Of a stretch of 8,244 nucleotides of DNA, positions 1 through 5,287 are shown piece after piece. Within the stretch, counting starts at the first letter, position 1. Every line of letters begins with the position of its first letter. The notes beneath the pieces are model-generated. The model had not been told where the DNA came from and did not search any database. It saw only the letters and a list, made by a program, of their open reading frames with translations. Position numbers and translations under genes: made by a program. Source of the stretch: Prosthecobacter sp. (GTDB lineage Bacteria; Verrucomicrobiota; Verrucomicrobiia; Verrucomicrobiales; Verrucomicrobiaceae); assembly GCA_025869455.1 (NCBI GenBank), contig JAOZVT010000217.1, forward strand, positions 8,259 to 16,502. Direction: 5' to 3'.

Positions 1-821
1 AGCTTGAGGCCATCGCCGAAAAGGCGTGCGGCCTGGTCCAGGTTCCCCTGCGCCACGGCCACATTGCCCAGCTTGTTGTAGCTGACGGAGAGGTCGCGCT
101 GCCACTGGGTATTGGCTGGGTCACGCTGCGCCAGTTTTTCGCTAAGCTTGAGGCCATCGCCGAAAAGGCGTGCGGCCTGGTCCAGGTTCCCCTGCGCCAC
201 GGCCACATTGCCCAGCTTCTCGTAGCTGATGGAGAGGTCGCGCTGCCACTGGGTATTGGCTGGGTCACGCTGCGCCAGTTTTTCCCGCAGCTTGAGGCCA
301 TCGCCGAAAAGGCGTGCGGCCTGGTCCAGGTTCTTCTGCGCCACGGCCACATCGCCCAGCTTCTCGTAGCTGATGGAAAGGTCGCGCTGCCACTGCGTAT
401 TGGCTGGGTCGCTCTGCGCCAGTTTTTCCCGCAGCTTGAGGCCATCGCCGAAGAGGCGTGCGGCCTGGTCCAGGTTCCCCTGCGCCACGGCCACATCGCC
501 CAGTTTGTTGTAGCTGACGGAAAGGTCGCGCTGCCACTCGGTATTGGCCGGATCACGCTGCGCCAGTTTTTCCGCCAGCTTGAGGGCATCGCCGTAGAGG
601 CGTGCGGCCTGGTCCAGGTTCCCCTGCGCCACGGCTACATTGCCCAGCTTCTCGTAGCTGATGGAAAGGTCGCGCTGCCACTCGGTATTGGCCGGATCAC
701 GCTGCGCCAGTTTTTTCGCCAGCTTGTTCTGTTCGCCGAAGAGGCGTGCGGCCTGGTCCAGGTTCCCCTGCGCCACGGCCACATTGCCCAGCCAGTTGGA
801 GCAGTTGGACAGGTCACGCTG
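1..821. repeat. Tandem array of 144-bp coding repeats (six units visible)
   Basis: Units begin at 1, 145, 289, 433, 577 and 721, each exactly 144 bp apart, so each encodes 48 residues and the frame is kept. The first two units differ at about six positions by eye. The unit at 721 is the most diverged and fades out near 821; it is the N-terminal end of the array in the minus-strand protein. Variable positions come in a few states that recur in different combinations (SISYEKL or SVSYNKL, GN or GD, NTEW or NTQW), which suggests unequal recombination or gene conversion. The array continues beyond the left edge, so its copy number is unknown. Confidence 0.95.
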
Positions 822-1739
822 AGTCAGAAGATTCTCAAGATCCTTTTCAGCATGGATCTGCGCCATCTCCAAAGCTTGCTGTGCAGAGGCCCAAGCTTGA
901 GCTGTGTTGCCAATGCGCTGCCAGATGTCCGTGAGGTTCAGATATAATGAGATCCTGTTATGAGGCTGATTCTCCCAGTGATTGGTCAGGATAGGGAGTA
1001 ACCAATCGGCTCCCTCAGGGTTATCGGATAAGGTGAGTAGATAGATCAGCTCCTCAATCCAACTCGCTTCAATGTCTGATCGGATGACCGGTGGCTGGCT
1101 CAACGTTTCGTCCAGTCCCAGGCGGACTCGTAACTCTGCGATGCGGGCTTTTCGCTCTGCAGGCAGGGCCAACTCCCAATCCCAGGCGCTATCCTCTAGG
1201 GCATTGATGTTTTGTTTCGAATCCACGGCCAAACCACGCTCATGGTTGAGTCCAGCCTCAGCAACAAAGACCAGGGAGCCGCTGCGCCAGTCTGAGAAAT
1301 CGGGTGCCCGGCGCATGAGAATGCCCAACAGGTATTCCGGGACCCATAGAACCACGGGACAGGCAAACTGACGCCAGTCACTGCGACGAAGATTTAGCTG
1401 ACGGATGCAGGTGAGGCGGGATTCATCGGCGGGGACGGCTAGCTCTAAACGGATGAGATGCAGAGCGGCAGGGACTGCGGTGCCGACGGCTTGCTGGGCC
1501 GCAACAAAAGCATCCTCTGTATCTGTGGTGACAGGTGCGGTGATCTGTCTTCCGCCAACAGCGCCCTCCAATGCACGAATGCAGGCATCTCTGTGAGCCG
1601 CGCTATTGCAAGCGGCGAACATGAGAGAGAATCCTCCTTCTGCTCGACGTAAGAAGCGCGCAAGTTCTGGCAGCGCAGGGTCCACGCTGGCCAGAGTATC
1701 AGACGGAGGCGGGGGTGGGCTGGCCTGCGGGGTTGCCAT
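1..1739 (-). CDS. TPR-repeat protein with N-terminal degenerate P-loop-like domain (3' end outside window)
   Basis: An open frame runs without a stop from the ATG at 1739 to the left edge, giving 579 codons; the C-terminus is missing. Residues 1-15 are a proline-rich leader. Residues about 20-190 form a globular domain with a hydrophobic strand (FSLMFAACNS) where a Walker A would be expected, a later strand AALHLIRLEL, and the motif VVLWVPEYLLGILMRRAPDF at about 129-148, followed by DWRSG. I know this LWxPEYxL...APDFxxWRSG pattern from TPR proteins next to STAND-like ATPases, where it resembles an inactive P-loop fold. Residues about 255-290 look like a degenerate TPR. From about 306 there are 48-residue units of the type QRDPANTQWQRDLSISYEKL plus GNVAVAQGNLDQAARLFGDG. 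TPRs mediate protein contacts, so a sensor or scaffold role is inferred. The start overlaps the upstream ATPase gene by 41 nt, implying translational coupling. No Shine-Dalgarno is visible. Any C-terminal effector would lie outside the window. The repeat call is firm; the function is unknown. Confidence 0.85.
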   Translation of the reverse strand, partial: MATPQASPPPPPSDTLASVDPALPELARFLRRAEGGFSLMFAACNSAAHRDACIRALEGAVGGRQITAPVTTDTEDAFVAAQQAVGTAVPAALHLIRLELAVPADESRLTCIRQLNLRRSDWRQFACPVVLWVPEYLLGILMRRAPDFSDWRSGSLVFVAEAGLNHERGLAVDSKQNINALEDSAWDWELALPAERKARIAELRVRLGLDETLSQPPVIRSDIEASWIEELIYLLTLSDNPEGADWLLPILTNHWENQPHNRISLYLNLTDIWQRIGNTAQAWASAQQALEMAQIHAEKDLENLLTQRDLSNCSNWLGNVAVAQGNLDQAARLFGEQNKLAKKLAQRDPANTEWQRDLSISYEKLGNVAVAQGNLDQAARLYGDALKLAEKLAQRDPANTEWQRDLSVSYNKLGDVAVAQGNLDQAARLFGDGLKLREKLAQSDPANTQWQRDLSISYEKLGDVAVAQKNLDQAARLFGDGLKLREKLAQRDPANTQWQRDLSISYEKLGNVAVAQGNLDQAARLFGDGLKLSEKLAQRDPANTQWQRDLSVSYNKLGNVAVAQGNLDQAARLFGDGLK

Positions 1740-3048
1740 CGGTGAAATTGGCCAAGGAACGGATTTCAGGGGTCACATCATAGGTGGGTTCGCCATTGAT
1801 GTATTCAAAGACAAGGAGCTGATGCAGAAGATCACGGCGGACTTCCTCCGGTAGATCATCCGGCAACGCGCGCAGCGGACCCGAGCGAAAACGACGCAAC
1901 CAAGGCCACAGGTTCCCAGTGATCTGACGTGCAAGGGTGAAGCGGTAATCTTTGAGTGCCAGTTCGACATCATCGAGACGGATCGGCAGTTCGTCCACTT
2001 TGTTCAGTGCGGACTGGAAGAACATCATGAGATGGCGCATGTGCCCGCCAGTGCGCAGGCACAGTTGCTCCCAGGTGGCCTTTTTATCGAAGACCTGATC
2101 CAGGGTGAGATTCACATAATCGCAACGCTTTCGCAGCATCTCCGTCAGGCAGGCCATGCCCTCGGGCTTGGTGGCATGAATCATGGGTACCGGAACGGGA
2201 TGATGAGCAAAGGCCTGAGTGAGAGAAGTGAAGCGCGGATGGTAGGCGATCTGCATTGGCACGGTGTAAACCGCATGGGCTTCAAGACCGACGAGTTGCT
2301 CACAGCCATTGAAGAAGAGGTCTTCATGCAGATCCGAAGGAAGCTTTTCAAGGCCGTCCACGATAACAACGATGCCACATGCTTGCTTACTCACCTGCAA
2401 CGCATTGCGGGCATTGCGAAGGAGGTCATTCACCCCTGCTCGTAAGCTGCTGCGTTGTTTGTCGATTTCCAGACGAAGACGCTCACGATTGTTGGGATCG
2501 CCCTCTTTGATCTCAGCGGTGATTTTGCCAAGATCATTGCCGACCTCTGCTTCACTCAAGCTGACTTCACTGGTGAAAAACTGCTTCGTGTGATTCCAGA
2601 AGCGCTCAAGGAAAACGTTGGTAGCAGTGAACCCTTTGATCTTTAATTTGCTCAGTTGGTCATGGGCCTGCCCAGCAATGAGGACGAGCAGGTCGGCAAG
2701 CTTGAGATCATTGGGATCGAGAAAGTTATTGATGTCGAAATAGATGACCTCAAAGCGCGGCTTACCGTCACCTGGGTTTTCTAAAAGGTTTTTGAGACGG
2801 AGTAGTTCCGTGGTTTTTCCTACACCAATGTGTCCTGTGAAAAGCCTATGCAGAGGATTGGCGGTATCTGCCCGACGGAATTCCTTGGCCAATAAAGGGG
2901 CTATGCCACCATGCCGTGCTTCATCACAATTCACGACACGCTTATCCTCCGGCTCGAGAGCTTCGTCGGGATTGCAGGCGCGGATGAGTAAGCTGATGGG
3001 GTCCATCATATTGAGAGGAGTCAAATCACACCCTACTTGGTTCGGCAT
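1699..3048 (-). CDS. AAA/STAND-like P-loop ATPase
   Basis: 449 residues, probably cytoplasmic. The opening DPISLLIRACNPDEAL fits a family of stand-alone ATPases found beside TPR proteins. Walker A is GHIGVGKTT at residues 72-80, followed by ELLRLKNLLE. A strand VIYFDINNFLDPND follows at 101-114. Walker B is IVVIVDGLEKL at 226-236, with D231 and E234 as likely magnesium and catalytic residues. GGHMRHLMMFF at 334-344 matches the position of the GGxxRxL sensor-type motif. The end (LLHQLLVFEYINGEPTYDVT) looks like a small winged-helix segment. Residues about 150-220 are charged and probably helical. The ATG at 3048 overlaps the stop of the upstream AAA_28-like gene by 16 nt; the MM at residues 14-15 are alternative starts, and none has a clear Shine-Dalgarno. 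The last 41 nt overlap the TPR gene. ATP binding is well supported. A role as switch of a defence or signalling complex is inferred from architecture and neighbours only. Confidence 0.85.
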   Translation of the reverse strand: MPNQVGCDLTPLNMMDPISLLIRACNPDEALEPEDKRVVNCDEARHGGIAPLLAKEFRRADTANPLHRLFTGHIGVGKTTELLRLKNLLENPGDGKPRFEVIYFDINNFLDPNDLKLADLLVLIAGQAHDQLSKLKIKGFTATNVFLERFWNHTKQFFTSEVSLSEAEVGNDLGKITAEIKEGDPNNRERLRLEIDKQRSSLRAGVNDLLRNARNALQVSKQACGIVVIVDGLEKLPSDLHEDLFFNGCEQLVGLEAHAVYTVPMQIAYHPRFTSLTQAFAHHPVPVPMIHATKPEGMACLTEMLRKRCDYVNLTLDQVFDKKATWEQLCLRTGGHMRHLMMFFQSALNKVDELPIRLDDVELALKDYRFTLARQITGNLWPWLRRFRSGPLRALPDDLPEEVRRDLLHQLLVFEYINGEPTYDVTPEIRSLANFTDGNPAGQPTPASV

Positions 3049-3677
3049 ACTGATTCAAGGCCGGGATGGAGGGCATTCAGCCCCTCCACAATCCTTTGCA
3101 GCGTATGCAGCCCGACTGTGATCTTTTGGAGAAAGGAATCGTGGTGGGGGACAAGGCTGAAGGCCGGGTGGTGGGACCAGAGGGTACGCAGTTTGGCGTC
3201 TAGGATGACGGCTTGCTCCAGGGTTTCGTTGCGGATGGGGTTGCCACCTTCAATGGACGAACCTCCGACAGCGGCGGTCTCAAAAAAGATGACGGCGTCA
3301 TAGCGCGCTAGCTCAGCCGCACGGGTCGTGTGAAGGGCCTTAAAATAATCGTTCTCAGCCCCTGGCCAGTAGGCGGCTCCGTCGAGGGTGCCTCGGTCGC
3401 AGAGGAGGACACGGCCTGGGTAGAGCGTGCTATATTCATCTTCAAGATGACGCTGGACATGGTAGATGGCACTCTGAGTATGACGCAGGGCGGAGGGCTT
3501 TTTGGAGCGGGGAAATCCCCCCTGAAAGAGGATGGTGGCAGCCTCCGGCACAATGACGACGGAGTCGCCAATCTCGCGGCGGAAGAGATCCGCTGACGTG
3601 GTTTTGCCGCCGCCGGGGCCACCAGAAAGAGCGATGCGGAAGGGGCGGCGTAGTTGGGTGGGCGTTTTGCTCGGCAT
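3033..3677 (-). CDS. AAA_28-like small P-loop ATPase/kinase-like protein
   Basis: 214 residues. Walker A is GGPGGGKTT at 19-27 right after a hydrophobic strand (FRIALS). VPEAAT at 43-48 and a Walker-B-like strand RVLLCDRGTLDGAAYW at 89-104 follow; the E-A-A and C-D-R-G patterns are typical of the AAA_28 (NadR/TTD14-like) P-loop group, which resembles nucleoside and nucleotide kinases. YDAVIFFETAAV near 125-136 is a further core strand. The length fits a single-domain member. The substrate cannot be read from the sequence. It is the first gene of the minus-strand trio, and its TAG at 3033-3035 lies inside the start of the next gene, so the two are probably translated together. The ATG at 3677 has no convincing Shine-Dalgarno. 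The P-loop family is well supported. Its role with the downstream ATPase/TPR pair is inferred from gene order; it might instead be an ordinary metabolic enzyme. Confidence 0.85.
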   Translation of the reverse strand: MPSKTPTQLRRPFRIALSGGPGGGKTTSADLFRREIGDSVVIVPEAATILFQGGFPRSKKPSALRHTQSAIYHVQRHLEDEYSTLYPGRVLLCDRGTLDGAAYWPGAENDYFKALHTTRAAELARYDAVIFFETAAVGGSSIEGGNPIRNETLEQAVILDAKLRTLWSHHPAFSLVPHHDSFLQKITVGLHTLQRIVEGLNALHPGLESVCRTK

Positions 3678-3784
3678 GGGGGCAAGGGATGATGGAACAA
3701 TAGGGCAGGGAAGAGGCGGTAGGTGCGTTTGAAAAAGAATCGTGAGTGAGTAAGCCGTTTTTCGCGAATATTAGCAACATTCAT

Positions 3785-3791
3785 GAAGGAG
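3785..3791 (+). promoter_or_regulatory. Strong Shine-Dalgarno sequence
   Basis: GAAGGAG lies 8 nt before the ATG at 3800 and is the clearest ribosome binding site in the window. It is 40 nt upstream of the lyase ATG at 3832, too far to serve that start directly. It therefore points to translation beginning at the small ORF at 3800, with the lyase reached by coupling. Confidence 0.55.
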
Positions 3792-3799
3792 CAGACGGT

Positions 3800-3823
3800 A
3801 TGAGGGGTGACAACTCGTTGTGA
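3800..3823 (+). CDS. Putative seven-codon leader ORF upstream of the lyase gene
   Basis: ATG at 3800 followed by six codons and TGA at 3821-3823 encodes MRGDNSL. It has a good Shine-Dalgarno at the ideal distance and ends 8 nt before the lyase ATG, in a different frame. The lyase ATG itself has no Shine-Dalgarno. This layout fits translational coupling or a leader-peptide switch. No run of a regulatory amino acid is visible, so an attenuation role is not supported. It could be chance, since many genes in this kind of genome start without a Shine-Dalgarno. Confidence 0.35.
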   Translation: MRGDNSL

Positions 3824-3827
3824 CCCC
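3804..3827. promoter_or_regulatory. 24-bp imperfect palindrome (candidate operator or mRNA hairpin)
   Basis: Left arm GGGGTGACAAC (3804-3814), centre TC, right arm GTTGTGACCCC (3817-3827). Ten of eleven positions pair; the exception is 3809 with 3822. It ends four bases before the lyase ATG and contains the alternative GTG start at 3820. The two-base centre makes it a better fit for a dimeric repressor site than for an RNA hairpin, though an RNA stem with a slightly opened loop could hide the start region. The regulator is unknown, and no regulator gene is in the window. Confidence 0.5.
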
Positions 3828-3831
3828 AACC

Positions 3832-5280
3832 ATGAAAACGCTCCTGTATTTTCTTTTGCCTCTATCCGCCTTGGCAGCCGATCCTTTGCCTGATCCAGCC
3901 AAAGTCTCAGCCGCCATGAAAAAGGCGGTGACTTTTTACACCGAGAAACTGGCGGTCCATGGTGGGTATGCCTCGTCGTGGACGAAGGATCTCAGCATGG
4001 CTTTTGTGGAGGGGAAGAAAGGCCGTGAGTTCGTCTCTACCCAGCCTCATGGAACGACGACGGTGGGGCTGGCGCTGGTACGCGCCTATGAGGCCACGGG
4101 GGATCAGCAGTTCCTGACAGCAGCCCGGTCTGCGGCGGGGTCACTGATCGAAACCCAACTGGCCAGTGGAGGCTGGCTGGCGGAGTATGATTTCTCCGGG
4201 ACCTATGAAAAGAAATATCATCTCCGTAGGCATGTGCTGGCGGGAGATACAGAACCAGGCAAGCGCGACTCCCGCAGCACATTGGATGATAACAAGACTC
4301 AATCGGCCCTGCTCTTTCTGCTGGAGTTGGCGAACCTCCCGGAGAGCAAGGATGATAAACCGTTGCACGATTGCCTGAACTTCGGGATGGATAGTTTGTT
4401 AGGGGCTCAATACCCGAATGGGGCATGGCCGCAGCAGTTTGACAAACCAGCGGATCCCACCACCCCCGTCATCAAGGCCCACTATCCTGCGGATTGGCCA
4501 CGCACTTTTCCGAAGGAGAACTATGTGAGTTTCTACACGCTCAATGACAACAACATGGCGAAGATCGTGGAGATGCTGCTCCGCGCCTATGATTTGACCA
4601 AAGACAAGCGCTTCATGGACTCCGCCAAAAAAGCCGGAGACTTTTTCATCCTCGCCCAAATGCCTGAGCCTCAGCCGGGCTGGGCGCAGCAGTATAACCA
4701 TGAGATGGAACCTGTCTGGGCGCGCAAGTTTGAGCCGCCTTGCGTCAGCGGTGGAGAAAGCCTCAGTACGATGGAAACCCTGTATCAACTGTACGTGGTC
4801 ACCGGAGATGAGAAGTTTTTGAAGCCCCTTCCTGCGGCCTTTGCTTGGTATGAAAGATCCATCCTTCCAGATGGCCAGTATGCGCGTTTTTATGAACTGC
4901 ATACGAATAAGCCACTCTACTTTGTGAAGGATACCTACGAGCTGGTCTATGATGACAGCAACCTACCCACCCACTACGGCTTCAAGTTGGACTTTGTGAA
5001 ACGAGATCTGGATCGGCTCAAAGAACAGATGGCGAAACCGCGTGAGGAATCGCTGGCCAAGCGTCAGGGGCCAGACAGTGAAAAGAGCTGGACTAGCCGC
5101 GCCAAAGGCACCGCTGAGAAAGTAAATGTAGCCCTCAGTTCTCAGCAGCCAGAGGGCTATTGGTTAAAGGGAGACGAAATTGATGCCGGGGAATTTGTTA
5201 GGCATGTTCAGGCGATGACGATCTACGTGGAAGGCGCTAAAAAGGGAGGTGCAGCCTTTGCCAAACTTAGAGCTCATTGA
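3832..5280 (+). CDS. Secreted PL10-like pectate lyase
   Basis: 482 residues from the ATG at 3832. A GTG at 3820 would add four residues, but it lies inside the palindrome and the ATG gives a clean signal peptide: MKTLLYFLLPLSALAA, with cleavage probably just before DPLPDP. Export to the periplasm or beyond is therefore expected. The mature part resembles the alpha/alpha-toroid pectate lyases of family PL10 (Pec_lyase), which cleave polygalacturonate by beta-elimination. Family-type motifs, in ATG numbering: STLDDNKTQ at 149-157, PNGAWPQQF at 195-203, FYTLNDNNM at 234-242, GWAQQYN at 283-289 and PVWARKFEPP at 294-303. The acidic residues probably contribute to calcium binding, and the arginine in WARKFEPP is a candidate for the catalytic region. 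Repeated ALVRAYEATGD / LLRAYDLTKD / LYQLYVVTGD helices fit the toroid. It is a single transcription unit with no other polysaccharide genes nearby. Exact substrate is uncertain; related toroid enzymes act on other uronates. Confidence 0.78.
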   Translation: MKTLLYFLLPLSALAADPLPDPAKVSAAMKKAVTFYTEKLAVHGGYASSWTKDLSMAFVEGKKGREFVSTQPHGTTTVGLALVRAYEATGDQQFLTAARSAAGSLIETQLASGGWLAEYDFSGTYEKKYHLRRHVLAGDTEPGKRDSRSTLDDNKTQSALLFLLELANLPESKDDKPLHDCLNFGMDSLLGAQYPNGAWPQQFDKPADPTTPVIKAHYPADWPRTFPKENYVSFYTLNDNNMAKIVEMLLRAYDLTKDKRFMDSAKKAGDFFILAQMPEPQPGWAQQYNHEMEPVWARKFEPPCVSGGESLSTMETLYQLYVVTGDEKFLKPLPAAFAWYERSILPDGQYARFYELHTNKPLYFVKDTYELVYDDSNLPTHYGFKLDFVKRDLDRLKEQMAKPREESLAKRQGPDSEKSWTSRAKGTAEKVNVALSSQQPEGYWLKGDEIDAGEFVRHVQAMTIYVEGAKKGGAAFAKLRAH

Positions 5281-5287
5281 GTTGATT

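Larger units (their letters stand above)
3678..3831. promoter_or_regulatory. Divergent intergenic region between the ATPase operon and the lyase gene
   Basis: This 154-bp gap must hold the promoter of the plus-strand lyase gene and probably that of the minus-strand trio. I found no convincing -35/-10 pair on either strand. An AT-rich patch around 3757-3773 (including GAATATTAG) is the best candidate for a -10 region on the plus strand, and TTGAAA at 3729-3734 is a possible -35, but their spacing is wrong for a standard sigma70 pair. The right end carries the Shine-Dalgarno, mini-ORF and palindrome listed separately. Confidence 0.5.

Noticed and set aside
1..6. Window start resembling a cut HindIII site (AGCTT)
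   Set aside because: The same bases begin every 144-bp unit, so the match reflects the repeat sequence and not necessarily a cloning junction.
265..817. Minus-strand open frames of 60-90 codons within the repeat array
   Set aside because: They are other-frame shadows. The period of 144 is a multiple of three, so every frame repeats and stays open; the WQRDLS-type frame is the one with TPR character and it continues to the edge.
1..821. CRISPR array or satellite DNA
   Set aside because: There are no unique spacers; the units are head to tail, 144 bp, and in frame with a protein that shows TPR helices.
2032..2445. 137-codon plus-strand open frame opposite the ATPase gene
   Set aside because: It lies entirely antisense to a gene with clear Walker motifs, and its translation shows no recognisable domain.
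3308..3829. 173-codon minus-strand frame spanning the intergenic region
   Set aside because: It overlaps the AAA_28-like gene in another frame, its proline- and arginine-rich translation looks like a shadow, and it has no motif.
3820..3831. GTG at 3820 as start of the lyase gene
   Set aside because: It lies within the palindrome and adds only four residues before a typical signal peptide beginning at the ATG; it remains possible but is less likely.
4037..4902. Long minus-strand frames inside the lyase gene
   Set aside because: They are antisense to a protein with a signal peptide and family motifs and show no features of their own.
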